DNA of 64,000 nt, taken from Enterobacter pseudoroggenkampii. Its GTDB lineage: Bacteria; Pseudomonadota; Gammaproteobacteria; Enterobacterales; Enterobacteriaceae. Made by a program: the position numbers and the translations under genes. The notes beneath the pieces are model-generated. The model was given only the letters and a program-made list of their open reading frames with translations, was not told where the DNA came from and made no database searches. Positions within the stretch are counted from its first letter, which is position 1. Each line of letters opens with the position of its first letter. Positions 1 to 11,906 of the stretch are shown here, one piece after another. The DNA is taken from NCBI RefSeq assembly GCF_026420145.1, contig NZ_JAPMLV010000010.1, positions 27,582 through 91,581 on the forward strand, given 5' to 3'.

Positions 1-1355
<1,355 letters not shown>

Positions 1356-1474
1356 AGCTGGATCGAAAAATTTAACGCTCCTCACACTTTTTATGAAAAT
1401 TCTGTAACCGATTCCATTAACTATCTGTAAAAATGGTGATGTCAGAAGTTCGGTGTTCAGGCGAGGAGAAGACG

Positions 1475-2500
1475 TTGAAGTCCAGGAAAGAGGTTGCACC
1501 GGCGACCATGAAAGACGTTGCCCAGAAAGCGCAGGTCTCTACGGCAACGGTATCCCGCGCATTAATGAACCCGGATAAAGTCTCCCAGGCGACCCGTAAC
1601 CGGGTGGAGCAGGCTGCGCTTGAAGTGGGCTATTTCCCACAGGCGATGGGGAGAAACGTCAAACGCAATGAGTCGCGCACTATCCTGGTGATTGTACCGG
1701 ACATCTGTGACCCTTTCTTCAGCGAGATTATCCGCGGTATTGAAGTCACCGCAGCGGAACAGGGTTACCTGGTGCTGATTGGCGACTGTGCTCACCAGAA
1801 CCAGCAGGAAAAAACCTTCATCGATCTCATTATCACCAAGCAGATCGACGGCATGCTGCTGCTTGGCTCTCGCCTGCCGTTTGATGCCAGCATTGAAGAA
1901 CAGCGTAATTTACCGCCGATGGTCATGGCCAACGAGTTTGCGCCAGAGCTGGAGCTGCCGACGGTCCACATTGATAACCTCACCGCCGCATTCAACGCCG
2001 TAAACTATCTCCAGGAACTGGGGCATAAGCGTATTGGCTGTATTGCCGGACCGGAAGAGATGCCGCTGTGTCACTACCGCTTACAGGGCTACGTTCAGGC
2101 GCTGCGCCGTACCGGCGTCACCGTCGATCCGCACTATATTGCGCGCGGTGATTTTACCTTCGCTGCGGGTGGACAGGCGCTGGAGAAACTTCTGGACCTG
2201 CCTGAGCCGCCAACCGCCGTATTTTGTCACAGCGACGTGATGGCGCTGGGTGCATTATCGTATGCCAAACGCCGCGGCCTTCGCATACCGAAAGATTTAT
2301 CGATCATCGGATTCGATAATATTTCGCTTTCGGAATTTTGCGATCCGCCGCTCTCAACGGTCGCTCAGCCGCGCTATCAAATCGGCCGCGAAGCAATGCT
2401 TCTGCTGCTGGATCAGCTTCACGGTCAAACAGTTAGCAGCGGCTCGCGGTTGCTGGACTGCGAACTGATTGTTCGCGGCACGACCCAGGCATTGACTTAA
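1475..2500 (+). CDS. cytR: LacI-family transcriptional repressor CytR
   Basis: CytR represses nucleoside uptake and catabolism genes together with CRP and is released by cytidine. I place the start at the TTG at 1475: it has a GGAG ribosome site 7-10 bases upstream and gives 341 residues, the E. coli length, beginning MKSRKEVAP. The longer ATG at 1433 has no ribosome site. The LacI-type helix-turn-helix (MKDVAQKAQVSTATVSRAL, about residues 12-30) and hinge are followed by a periplasmic-binding-protein-like effector domain. Divergence from E. coli is highest near the C-terminus. It lies between priA and ftsN as in E. coli. Confidence 0.95.
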   Translation: MKSRKEVAPATMKDVAQKAQVSTATVSRALMNPDKVSQATRNRVEQAALEVGYFPQAMGRNVKRNESRTILVIVPDICDPFFSEIIRGIEVTAAEQGYLVLIGDCAHQNQQEKTFIDLIITKQIDGMLLLGSRLPFDASIEEQRNLPPMVMANEFAPELELPTVHIDNLTAAFNAVNYLQELGHKRIGCIAGPEEMPLCHYRLQGYVQALRRTGVTVDPHYIARGDFTFAAGGQALEKLLDLPEPPTAVFCHSDVMALGALSYAKRRGLRIPKDLSIIGFDNISLSEFCDPPLSTVAQPRYQIGREAMLLLLDQLHGQTVSSGSRLLDCELIVRGTTQALT

Positions 2501-2593
2501 AGTAAACGTCTTTCGGATACCCTTATCTGGTCAAAGCCCCGCCGCTTAAGTAACATGGCGGGCTGACGAACGAATAAATACAGCGAAACGATA

Positions 2594-3583
2594 GTGGCAC
2601 AACGAGATTATGTACGTCGCGGCCAGCCGGCACCTTCGCGACGCAAAAAGAGTAGCTCAAGGAAAAAGCAACGTAACCTGCCTGCTGTCTCGCCAGCAAT
2701 GGTCGCTATTGCTGCGGCTGTAGTCGTCGCCTTTATTGGTGGCCTGTATTTTATCACGCACCATAAAAAAGAAGAGTCTGAGGCGCTTCAGGCCAGTAAA
2801 GTCGCCGGAAACGGCCTTCCTCCGAAGCCTGAAGAGCGCTGGCGCTATATCAAAGAGCTGGAAAGCCGTCAGCCTGGGGTACGTGCGCCAACAGAACCTT
2901 CTGCGGGTGGTGAAGTACAGAATGCGAATCAGCTGACGGATGAACAGCGTCAGCTGCTGGCACAAATGCAGGCCGATATGCGCCAGCAGCCTACGCAGCT
3001 GAACGAAGTGCCGTGGAATGAACAGACGCCGGCGCAGCGCCAGCAAACTCTGCAGCGACGTCAGGCACAACAGCAGATTCAGCAGCAGCAGCAGTGGGCG
3101 CAAACCCAGCCGGTGCAGCAGCCTAAAACGCAGCCGCGGGTAACGGAACAGCCATACCAGCAGCAGACGCGTACGGTGCAGTCTCAGCCTGTCCAACAGC
3201 AGCCGAAAACGCAGCCGCAGAAACAGGCGGCTCAGCCGTATCAGGATCTGCTCCAGACGCCAGCGCATACCACCGCGCAGCAGCCGAAAACGCAGCAGGC
3301 CGCACCGGTCACCAAAGAGACCGAAGCGCCGAAGCAGACGGCCGAGAAAAAAGATGAGCGCCGCTGGATGGTACAGTGCGGTTCGTTCAAAGGTGCCGAG
3401 CAGGCGGAAACGGTACGTGCTCAGCTGGCCTTTGAAGGGTTTGATTCGCGTATTACCACCAATAACGGCTGGAATCGCGTGGTGATTGGTCCGGTCAAAG
3501 GCAAAGAAAATGCCGATGGCACCATTTCGCGTTTGAAAGTCGCCGGCCACACAAACTGCATTCGACTCGCCTCCGGGGGTTGA
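2594..3583 (+). CDS. ftsN: Cell division protein FtsN
   Basis: FtsN is the late divisome protein that triggers septal peptidoglycan synthesis by FtsWI. GTG start at 2594; 329 residues against about 319 in E. coli. It has a basic cytoplasmic tail (FtsA binding), one membrane segment at about 34-54, a juxtamembrane region with PPKPEERWRYIKELE, a long Gln/Pro-rich periplasmic linker (about 110-245) and a C-terminal SPOR domain that binds denuded glycan. The two SPOR cysteines (about 262 in MVQCGSF and 322 in NCIRL) are present, so the usual disulfide can form. The extra length is in the glutamine-rich linker. Its stop codon overlaps the -35 element of the hslV heat-shock promoter. Confidence 0.97.
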   Translation: MAQRDYVRRGQPAPSRRKKSSSRKKQRNLPAVSPAMVAIAAAVVVAFIGGLYFITHHKKEESEALQASKVAGNGLPPKPEERWRYIKELESRQPGVRAPTEPSAGGEVQNANQLTDEQRQLLAQMQADMRQQPTQLNEVPWNEQTPAQRQQTLQRRQAQQQIQQQQQWAQTQPVQQPKTQPRVTEQPYQQQTRTVQSQPVQQQPKTQPQKQAAQPYQDLLQTPAHTTAQQPKTQQAAPVTKETEAPKQTAEKKDERRWMVQCGSFKGAEQAETVRAQLAFEGFDSRITTNNGWNRVVIGPVKGKENADGTISRLKVAGHTNCIRLASGG

Positions 3584-3606
3584 AACCCCCGAAATCCCCC
3601 CCATCT
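3579..3606 (+). promoter_or_regulatory. Sigma-32 heat-shock promoter of hslVU
   Basis: GTTGAAA at 3579-3585 and CCCATCT at 3600-3606 are separated by 14 bases. This fits the sigma-32 consensus (CTTGAAA, 11-16 bases, CCCCATNT). The -35 element overlaps the ftsN stop codon (3581-3583). HslVU is a known heat-shock operon in E. coli; use of this promoter here is inferred. Confidence 0.8.
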
Positions 3607-3618
3607 ATCATTTAATTC

Positions 3619-3642
3619 AGCCCTGAGCACAGGCTCAGGGCT
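3619..3642 (+). promoter_or_regulatory. 5' UTR stem-loop of hslVU mRNA
   Basis: A perfect 10-bp inverted repeat AGCCCTGAGC (3619-3628) / GCTCAGGGCT (3633-3642) with loop ACAG lies about 12-15 bases past the sigma-32 -10 element, so it would sit at the very 5' end of the hslVU transcript. A conserved 5' stem-loop that stabilises hslVU mRNA is described for E. coli. It could also terminate read-through from ftsN, although the following T-run is weak. Confidence 0.65.
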
Positions 3643-3677
3643 TCTGTTTCCCGATTCTGTAACCAGGGGGTCTGCTC

Positions 3678-4208
3678 GTGACAACAATAGTAAGTGTACG
3701 CCGTAACGGCCATGTGGTAATCGCCGGTGATGGCCAGGCCACGCTGGGTAATACCGTCATGAAAGGCAACGTGAAGAAAGTGCGCCGTCTCTACAACGAC
3801 AAAGTGATCGCCGGTTTTGCAGGCGGCACGGCGGATGCCTTCACGCTGTTTGAACTGTTTGAACGCAAACTGGAAATGCACCAGGGTCATCTGGTGAAAG
3901 CTGCCGTTGAGCTGGCGAAAGACTGGCGTACCGACCGCATGCTGCGCAAGCTCGAAGCGCTGCTGGCGGTCGCCGATGAAACCGCATCGCTTATCATCAC
4001 CGGTAACGGTGACGTGATTCAGCCGGAAAATGACCTGATTGCCATCGGCTCTGGCGGCCCTTATGCCCAGGCTGCTGCCCGCGCGCTGTTGGAAAATACC
4101 GACATGAACGCACGTGATATCGCGGTGAAGGCGTTGGATATTGCAGGTGATATCTGCATCTATACCAACCACAACCACACCATCGAAGAATTGACCTCCA
4201 AAGCGTAA
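3678..4208 (+). CDS. hslV: ATP-dependent protease HslVU, peptidase subunit
   Basis: HslV (ClpQ) is the N-terminal-threonine peptidase that forms a double hexamer capped by the HslU ATPase and degrades SulA, RpoH and misfolded proteins. GTG start; 176 residues, as in E. coli. The second codon is Thr ([11 protein letters not shown]), the catalytic nucleophile exposed when Met is removed. The proteasome beta-type fold motifs GDGQATLGN and [15 protein letters not shown] are intact. hslU follows after 9 bases, which include an AGGA ribosome site. A sigma-32-type promoter lies just upstream. Confidence 0.98.
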   Translation: MTTIVSVRRNGHVVIAGDGQATLGNTVMKGNVKKVRRLYNDKVIAGFAGGTADAFTLFELFERKLEMHQGHLVKAAVELAKDWRTDRMLRKLEALLAVADETASLIITGNGDVIQPENDLIAIGSGGPYAQAAARALLENTDMNARDIAVKALDIAGDICIYTNHNHTIEELTSKA

Positions 4209-4217
4209 GGATCTCCC

Positions 4218-5552
4218 ATGTCTGAAATGACCCCACGCGAAATTGTCAGCGAACTGAACAAACACATTATCGGCCAGGATAACGCCAAGCGCTCTGTGGC
4301 TATCGCCCTGCGTAACCGCTGGCGTCGTATGCAGCTTGACGAAGAGCTGCGCCACGAAGTCACGCCGAAGAACATTCTGATGATCGGCCCGACCGGCGTC
4401 GGTAAAACCGAAATCGCCCGTCGTCTGGCGAAGCTGGCCAACGCGCCGTTCATCAAAGTTGAAGCCACCAAGTTCACCGAAGTGGGCTACGTGGGTAAAG
4501 AAGTGGACTCCATCATCCGCGATCTGACCGACTCGGCGATCAAAATGGTGCGCGTCCAGGCGATCGAGAAAAACCGCTATCGCGCGGAAGAGATGGCCGA
4601 AGAGCGTATTCTCGACGTGCTGATCCCACCGGCAAAAAACAACTGGGGCCAGGCAGAACAGCAGGCGGAACCGTCCGCTGCGCGTCAGGCGTTCCGCAAG
4701 AAACTGCGTGAAGGCCAGCTGGACGACAAAGAGATTGAGATCGATCTCGCTGCCGCACCAATGGGTGTGGAAATCATGGCGCCTCCGGGCATGGAAGAGA
4801 TGACCAGCCAGCTGCAGTCCATGTTCCAGAACCTGGGCGGCCAGAAGCAGAAAGCGCGTAAGCTGAAAATTAAAGACGCAATGAAGCTGCTGATTGAAGA
4901 AGAAGCCGCGAAGCTGGTGAACCCGGAAGAGCTGAAGCAGGACGCTATCGACGCGGTTGAGCAGCACGGTATCGTGTTTATCGACGAAATCGACAAGATT
5001 TGTAAGCGCGGCGGCAACAGCTCCGGCCCGGATGTGTCCCGCGAAGGCGTTCAGCGCGACCTGCTGCCGCTGGTAGAAGGCTGCACCGTCTCCACCAAGC
5101 ACGGCATGGTGAAAACGGACCACATCCTGTTTATCGCATCAGGTGCCTTCCAGGTTGCCAGCCCGTCGGATCTGATCCCGGAATTGCAGGGCCGTCTGCC
5201 TATCCGCGTTGAGCTGCAGGCGCTGACCACCGAAGATTTCGAACGTATCCTGACTGAGCCAAACGCCTCTGCTACCGTACAGTACAAAGCGCTGATGGCG
5301 ACCGAAGGCGTGAACCTTGAGTTCACCGAAGACGGTATCAAACGTATTGCTCAGGCTGCATGGCAGGTGAACGAAACCACCGAAAACATTGGTGCGCGTC
5401 GTCTGCATACCGTGCTGGAACGCCTGGTCGAAGATATCTCTTACGACGCGAGCGACCTGAACGGTCAAACCGTTACCATTGACGCAGAATATGTGAGTAA
5501 ACATCTGGATGCGTTAGTGGCAGATGAAGATCTGAGCCGTTTTATCCTATAA
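4218..5552 (+). CDS. hslU: ATP-dependent protease HslVU, ATPase subunit
   Basis: HslU (ClpY) is the hexameric AAA+ unfoldase that feeds substrates into HslV. 444 residues, full length. It shows Walker A (GPTGVGKTE, about 56-64), the pore motif GYVGKEV (about 90-96), an I domain at about 110-240, Walker B (VFIDEIDK, about 253-260) and the C-terminal tail DLSRFIL that inserts into HslV and activates it. The order ATPase after peptidase in a two-gene operon is the E. coli arrangement. The operon ends at the strong hairpin terminator at 5581. Confidence 0.98.
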   Translation: MSEMTPREIVSELNKHIIGQDNAKRSVAIALRNRWRRMQLDEELRHEVTPKNILMIGPTGVGKTEIARRLAKLANAPFIKVEATKFTEVGYVGKEVDSIIRDLTDSAIKMVRVQAIEKNRYRAEEMAEERILDVLIPPAKNNWGQAEQQAEPSAARQAFRKKLREGQLDDKEIEIDLAAAPMGVEIMAPPGMEEMTSQLQSMFQNLGGQKQKARKLKIKDAMKLLIEEEAAKLVNPEELKQDAIDAVEQHGIVFIDEIDKICKRGGNSSGPDVSREGVQRDLLPLVEGCTVSTKHGMVKTDHILFIASGAFQVASPSDLIPELQGRLPIRVELQALTTEDFERILTEPNASATVQYKALMATEGVNLEFTEDGIKRIAQAAWQVNETTENIGARRLHTVLERLVEDISYDASDLNGQTVTIDAEYVSKHLDALVADEDLSRFIL

Positions 5553-5580
5553 TCGCGGTTACTGGATTCTCATCACGTTT

Positions 5581-5608
5581 AATGGGGGCTAATGCCCCCA
5601 TTTTTATT
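5581..5608 (+). terminator. Rho-independent terminator after hslU
   Basis: Perfect 9-bp stem AATGGGGGC (5581-5589) / GCCCCCATT (5594-5602) with loop TAAT, followed by a T-rich tract. It closes the hslVU operon 28 bases after the stop codon. Confidence 0.85.
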
Positions 5609-5620
5609 GGCTAAATACTT

Positions 5621-6541
5621 ATGACTGACATCAGCCGTACTCAGGCGTGGCTCGAAAGTCTGCGCCCTAAAACACTTCCTCTGGCCTTTGCCGCGATTAT
5701 CGTCGGCACCGCCCTTGCCTGGTGGCAGGGTTATTTTGATCCGCTGGTCGCCGCGCTGGCATTGATTACCGCCGGCCTGCTGCAAATCCTCTCCAATCTC
5801 GCCAACGACTACGGTGACGCGGTAAAAGGCAGCGACAAGCCGGACCGCATAGGGCCACTGCGCGGAATGCAGAAAGGGGTGATTACCCAGGCGCAGATGA
5901 AGCGCGCGCTGATTATCACCGTGGTGTTGATCTGTGCATCCGGCCTGGCGCTGGTGACGGTGGCGTCTAAGACTCCCAGCGATTTTATTGGCTTCCTGGT
6001 GCTGGGTTTACTGGCCATTATCGCAGCCATTACCTACACCGTCGGCACGCGTCCTTACGGTTATATTGGGCTCGGTGATATCTCCGTACTGGTTTTCTTC
6101 GGCTGGCTGAGCGTGATGGGAAGCTGGTACCTGCAGGCGCATACGGTGATCCCTGCCCTGTTCCTGCCCGCGACCGCCTGCGGCCTGCTGGCGACGGCGG
6201 TGCTCAACATCAACAACCTGCGCGACATCGACAGCGATCGCGAGAATGGCAAAAATACCCTGGCCGTGCGTCTGGGGCCGGTGAATGCGCGCCGCTATCA
6301 TGCCTGCCTGCTCACTGGCGCGCTGGTTTGCCTGGCGCTGTTTAACCTGATTTCCTTGCAGAGCGTGTGGGGCTGGCTGTTTGTGCTTGCCGCGCCGCTG
6401 CTGATTAAGCAGGCCCGCTTTGTGATGCGTGAGCTCAGCCCGTCCGCCATGCCGCCGATGCTGGAGCGCACGGTAAAAGGCGCGCTGCTGACTAACCTGT
6501 TGTTCGTCATCGGGATTGTATTAAGCCAGACGCTCAGTTAG
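5621..6541 (+). CDS. menA: 1,4-dihydroxy-2-naphthoate octaprenyltransferase
   Basis: MenA joins an octaprenyl chain to 1,4-dihydroxy-2-naphthoate in the inner membrane, making demethylmenaquinone for anaerobic respiration. 306 residues (E. coli 308). It is a UbiA-family prenyltransferase with about eight or nine hydrophobic segments. The first Asp-rich motif is NDYGD (about 62-66) and the second is in the DIDSDREN region (about 203-210). It follows the hslU terminator by only about 20 bases, so its promoter probably overlaps that terminator or hslU. rraA follows after about 90 bp. Confidence 0.96.
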   Translation: MTDISRTQAWLESLRPKTLPLAFAAIIVGTALAWWQGYFDPLVAALALITAGLLQILSNLANDYGDAVKGSDKPDRIGPLRGMQKGVITQAQMKRALIITVVLICASGLALVTVASKTPSDFIGFLVLGLLAIIAAITYTVGTRPYGYIGLGDISVLVFFGWLSVMGSWYLQAHTVIPALFLPATACGLLATAVLNINNLRDIDSDRENGKNTLAVRLGPVNARRYHACLLTGALVCLALFNLISLQSVWGWLFVLAAPLLIKQARFVMRELSPSAMPPMLERTVKGALLTNLLFVIGIVLSQTLS

Positions 6542-6633
6542 CTGACAAATATCAATTAACAATTGATGATTTTGCCAACAACGCATTTCGCACGATATAC
6601 TGAACACATTCGCAGCAACTGAGCGTTAAACCT

Positions 6634-7119
6634 ATGAAATACGATACCTCCGAGCTTTGTGACATCTACCAGGAAGATGTCAACGTCGTTGAACCGCTGT
6701 TCTCCAACTTTGGTGGGCGGTCGTCGTTTGGCGGACAGATCGTCACGGTGAAATGTTTCGAGGACAACGGGTTGCTGTACGATCTGCTCGAACAGAACGG
6801 CCGCGGCCGCGTACTGGTGGTCGATGGCGGCGGTTCCGTGCGCCGTGCATTGATTGATGCTGAGTTGGCCGGCATTGCCGTGCAGAACGAGTGGGAAGGC
6901 CTTGTGGTATACGGCTCCGTGCGCCAGGTGGACGATCTGGAAGACCTGGATATCGGGATTCAGGCCATCGCGGCCATACCGGTAGGGGCGGCGGGTGACG
7001 GCATCGGCGAAAGCGACGTGCGCGTTAACTTCGGCGGCGTGACCTTCTTCTCCGGCGACCATCTCTACGCCGATAATACCGGCATTATCCTTTCCGAAGA
7101 TCCGCTGGATATCGAGTAA
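6634..7119 (+). CDS. rraA: Ribonuclease E activity regulator RraA
   Basis: RraA binds the C-terminal scaffold of RNase E (and RhlB) and inhibits RNA decay. 161 residues, same as E. coli; start ATG at 6634. The family also resembles HMG aldolases, but the sequence here ([21 protein letters not shown], with the [18 protein letters not shown] core) is clearly RraA. It was once called menG; that methyltransferase role is not supported. A bidirectional hairpin terminator follows at 7145. Confidence 0.96.
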   Translation: MKYDTSELCDIYQEDVNVVEPLFSNFGGRSSFGGQIVTVKCFEDNGLLYDLLEQNGRGRVLVVDGGGSVRRALIDAELAGIAVQNEWEGLVVYGSVRQVDDLEDLDIGIQAIAAIPVGAAGDGIGESDVRVNFGGVTFFSGDHLYADNTGIILSEDPLDIE

Positions 7120-7144
7120 TAAAACCGTAAGCGTGGACCATAAA

Positions 7145-7177
7145 AAAACCGCCAACAGCAATGTGGCGGTTTTTTTG
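7145..7177 (+). terminator. Rho-independent terminator after rraA
   Basis: Stem AAAACCGCCA (7145-7154) / TGGCGGTTTT (7164-7173), followed by four more T and preceded by an A-run. It could work in both directions. Confidence 0.85.
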
Positions 7178-7478
7178 TCCCTCGGGATTCGCGGTCCGTT
7201 GGGAAGTTTTGCAACCTTTAACCAGGATTTTTATCTTACCCTGGTTCAAATCTCAGGTAACCCCATCGACCCTTTATAAATTCCTAATTAACTATTAAAA
7301 CCTTAACTACGCTGCTGCTGCTCATTATGATGCATCGTCCCTTTCCGCCATCTCGCACATGGGCATCGGTCCAGGGAAAGGTGTATTCACAACCGTAAAG
7401 CAACCTTTAACCGGGCTTGTGTCCACCGACTTATCACCGGTGGTGAACGGTGGAGCGGTTAGCTGCAGGGACCGCATA
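7178..7478 (+). other. Leader region upstream of the 7479 small ORF
   Basis: This stretch holds no conserved gene that I recognise. It has an imperfect direct repeat: GCAACCTTTAACC occurs at 7211-7223 and again at 7400-7412. It also has an inverted repeat AACCAGG/CCTGGTT near 7220-7245 and a GC-rich complementary tract at about 7424-7455 (CCACCG/CGGTGG). An ATG at 7359 opens a frame that runs into the small ORF, but it has no ribosome site. Such structure suggests a folded 5' leader. That is inference. Confidence 0.35.
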
Positions 7479-7586
7479 ATGAAACGCTATTTATGTATCG
7501 CGTTCATTGTCGCCAGCGTACTCGTTGTAAAGAGTGATGAACCGAATGTGTTCGTTGCTTTTGCTATGACAGCGCAGGACAAGTAG
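7479..7586 (+). CDS. Small hydrophobic peptide, 35 aa, possible type I toxin-like
   Basis: I do not recognise this gene. ATG at 7479 has an AGGG ribosome site 8 bases upstream. The peptide starts MKRYLCIAFIVASVLVVKS, a basic start plus one hydrophobic helix, and ends VFVAFAMTAQDK. The last part faintly resembles the C-terminal tail of Hok-type toxins (VAAFMAYE), but the match is too weak for a family call and the usual Hok cysteine is not in place. A compact perfect terminator (7591) follows, so it is a discrete transcription unit between rraA and zapB with a roughly 300-base structured leader. It could equally be a small regulatory RNA with a short ORF. Confidence 0.45.
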   Translation: MKRYLCIAFIVASVLVVKSDEPNVFVAFAMTAQDK

Positions 7587-7590
7587 CGTT

Positions 7591-7616
7591 AAGGCCGCCT
7601 CTGGCGGCCTTTTTTA
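7591..7616 (+). terminator. Rho-independent terminator of the small-ORF unit
   Basis: Perfect 9-bp stem AAGGCCGCC (7591-7599) / GGCGGCCTT (7603-7611), loop TCT, then TTTT. It begins four bases after the small ORF stop codon. Confidence 0.88.
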
Positions 7617-7626
7617 TAACTGGCAT

Positions 7627-7661
7627 AAAAAAAGCCGGGTAGCGGCATCGCCTTACCCGGC
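7627..7661 (-). terminator. Terminator of zapB, REP-like stem
   Basis: GCCGGGTA (7634-7641) pairs with TACCCGGC (7654-7661). On the minus strand the stem is followed by a run of seven T, giving a rho-independent terminator for zapB. The stem is also the core of a REP-type palindrome. Confidence 0.75.
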
Positions 7662-7685
7662 CTGTTCAGTTCATCCCAATGGGAA

Positions 7686-8335
<650 letters not shown>

Positions 8336-9181
8336 ATGAGTCAGACATCAACCTTAAAAGGCCAGTGCATTGCCGAGTTCCTTGGTACCGGGTTGTTGAT
8401 ATTCTTCGGAGTGGGCTGTGTCGCTGCACTGAAAGTGGCGGGTGCCAGTTTTGGTCAGTGGGAAATCAGTATCATCTGGGGTCTGGGCGTGGCGATGGCC
8501 ATCTACCTGACCGCAGGGGTGTCTGGTGCACATCTTAACCCGGCGGTGACAATCGCACTGTGGCTGTTCGCGTGCTTCGACGGACGCAAAGTTGTTCCTT
8601 TCATTCTTTCTCAGTTTGCCGGCGCGTTTTGCGCAGCGGCGTTAGTTTACGGGCTTTATTACAATCTTTTCATCGACTTCGAACAGACGCATCATATGGT
8701 ACGCGGCAGCGTCGAAAGTCTGGATCTGGCAGGCATCTTCTCAACCTACCCAAACCCGCATATCAATTTTGTGCAGGCGTTCGCAGTTGAAATGGTGATT
8801 ACCGCTATTCTGATGGGCGTTATCCTGGCGCTGACCGACGACGGAAACGGCATTCCGCGCGGCCCGCTGGCCCCCCTGCTGATTGGCCTGCTGATTGCGG
8901 TGATTGGCGCCTCCATGGGCCCGCTGACCGGCTTCGCGATGAACCCGGCACGTGATATCGGACCAAAAGCGTTCGCCTTCATCGCAGGCTGGGGCGACGT
9001 CGCCTTCACCGGAGGCAAAGACATTCCTTACTTCCTGGTACCGCTGTTTGCGCCGGTTGTCGGGGCTGCGCTGGGTGCGTTCAGCTACCGCAAATTAATT
9101 GGTCGCCATTTACCGTGCGACACCTGTGTGGAAGAGGAGAAGGAAACGACTTCTACCGCACAACAAAAAGCTTCGCTGTAA
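8336..9181 (+). CDS. glpF: Glycerol facilitator, aquaglyceroporin GlpF
   Basis: GlpF is an inner-membrane channel that lets glycerol diffuse in, where GlpK traps it as glycerol 3-phosphate. Start ATG at 8336 (MSQTSTLKGQ) preceded by AGGAT; 281 residues as in E. coli. Six membrane spans and two half-helices carry the aquaporin NPA boxes HLNPAVT (about 67-73) and AMNPARD (about 202-208), the latter Asp marking a glycerol channel. First gene of glpFKX; glpK follows after 21 bases. GlpR repression is expected from the operators upstream. Confidence 0.98.
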   Translation: MSQTSTLKGQCIAEFLGTGLLIFFGVGCVAALKVAGASFGQWEISIIWGLGVAMAIYLTAGVSGAHLNPAVTIALWLFACFDGRKVVPFILSQFAGAFCAAALVYGLYYNLFIDFEQTHHMVRGSVESLDLAGIFSTYPNPHINFVQAFAVEMVITAILMGVILALTDDGNGIPRGPLAPLLIGLLIAVIGASMGPLTGFAMNPARDIGPKAFAFIAGWGDVAFTGGKDIPYFLVPLFAPVVGAALGAFSYRKLIGRHLPCDTCVEEEKETTSTAQQKASL

Positions 9182-10711
<1,530 letters not shown>

Positions 10712-10799
10712 GCCCCCCAAAGGGGAGAGGGGACTTAAAACCCCCCTCCCCACTCTGTGATAAACTTCGTGCAATTCCTTTTGATTGCACGAGTACCTC

Positions 10800-11810
10800 A
10801 TGAAACGTGAACTTGCTATCGAGTTTTCCCGCGTCACCGAAGCGGCCGCCCTTGCAGGCTATAAATGGCTGGGTCGTGGCGACAAAAATACCGCAGACGG
10901 CGCAGCCGTCCATGCCATGCGCATTGTCCTTAACCAGGTCAACATCGACGGCACCATCGTGATCGGCGAAGGCGAGATCGACGAAGCGCCAATGCTCTAT
11001 ATTGGTGAAAAAGTCGGTACCGGCAAAGGCGATGCCGTGGATATCGCCGTCGACCCGATCGAAGGTACGCGCATGACGGCAATGGGTCAGGCCAATGCCC
11101 TGGCAGTGCTGGCCGTGGGCGATAAGGGCTGCTTCCTTAACGCGCCGGATATGTACATGGAAAAGCTGATTGTCGGGCCTGGCGCAAAGGGCGCAATCGA
11201 CCTCAGCCTGCCGCTGGAAGAGAATCTGCACAACATCGCCAAAGCCCTGGGCAAACCCCTTAGCGAACTGACCGTGACGATTCTGGCCAAACCGCGCCAC
11301 GACGCCACCATCGCGCAGATGCAAAAGCTCGGCGTGCGCGTGTTTGCTATTCCTGACGGTGACGTTGCCGCCTCGATCCTGACCTGCATGCCGGACAGCG
11401 AAGTAGACGTGCTGTACGGCATCGGCGGCGCGCCGGAAGGTGTCGTCTCTGCGGCAGTGATCCGCGCGTTGGACGGCGACATGCAGGCCCGTCTGCTCCC
11501 CCGCCATGAGGTGAAAGGCGACAGCGAAGAGAACCGCCGTATCGGAGAAAACGAGCTGGCGCGCTGCGAAGCGATGGGCATCGAGGCCAATAAAGTGCTG
11601 GCTCTGGACGAGATGGCCCGTAGCGACAACGTTGTCTTCTCCGCGACCGGCATCACCAAAGGCGATCTGCTGGACGGTATCACCCGCAAGGGCAATATGG
11701 CGACCACCGAAACGCTGCTGATCCGCGGTAAATCGCGCACCATTCGCCGCATCCAGTCTATCCACTATCTCGACCGCAAAGACCCGGACGTACAGACGCA
11801 CATTCTGTAA
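10800..11810 (+). CDS. glpX: Fructose-1,6-bisphosphatase class II
   Basis: GlpX hydrolyses fructose-1,6-bisphosphate to fructose 6-phosphate, which allows gluconeogenesis from glycerol. I start it at the ATG at 10800 (MKRELAIEFSRVTEA), giving 336 residues as in E. coli; the upstream in-frame ATG at 10785 would add five residues. Metal and substrate motifs GEGEIDEAPMLYIGE and VDPIEGTRMTA of the class II (GlpX) family are intact. Third gene of the glp operon. A weak hairpin (11831-11854, TTTCCGGCCC/GGGCTGGAAA) follows without a T-run. Confidence 0.97.
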   Translation: MKRELAIEFSRVTEAAALAGYKWLGRGDKNTADGAAVHAMRIVLNQVNIDGTIVIGEGEIDEAPMLYIGEKVGTGKGDAVDIAVDPIEGTRMTAMGQANALAVLAVGDKGCFLNAPDMYMEKLIVGPGAKGAIDLSLPLEENLHNIAKALGKPLSELTVTILAKPRHDATIAQMQKLGVRVFAIPDGDVAASILTCMPDSEVDVLYGIGGAPEGVVSAAVIRALDGDMQARLLPRHEVKGDSEENRRIGENELARCEAMGIEANKVLALDEMARSDNVVFSATGITKGDLLDGITRKGNMATTETLLIRGKSRTIRRIQSIHYLDRKDPDVQTHIL

Positions 11811-11830
11811 AACCGTTTGATCGATAGAGC

Positions 11831-11854
11831 TTTCCGGCCCTGACGGGCTGGAAA
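11831..11854 (+). terminator. Candidate weak terminator after glpX
   Basis: Imperfect stem TTTCCGGCCC / GGGCTGGAAA around loop TGAC, with no T-run after it. It may be a rho-independent terminator of low strength or simply an mRNA end hairpin. Confidence 0.4.
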
Positions 11855-11906
11855 TTGTCACCACAAGTACGGAAGATAGAACAGAGAAACAGCACAGGAG
11901 AAGATC

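Noticed and set aside
3612..5123. 503-codon open frame on the minus strand opposite hslV and hslU
   Set aside because: It mirrors the codon bias of hslVU; the protein is His/Phe/Val-rich with no family features, and it overlaps two well supported genes.
7359..7478. Longer version of the small membrane ORF starting at 7359
   Set aside because: No ribosome site precedes 7359, and a good one precedes 7479; the extra part has no protein features.
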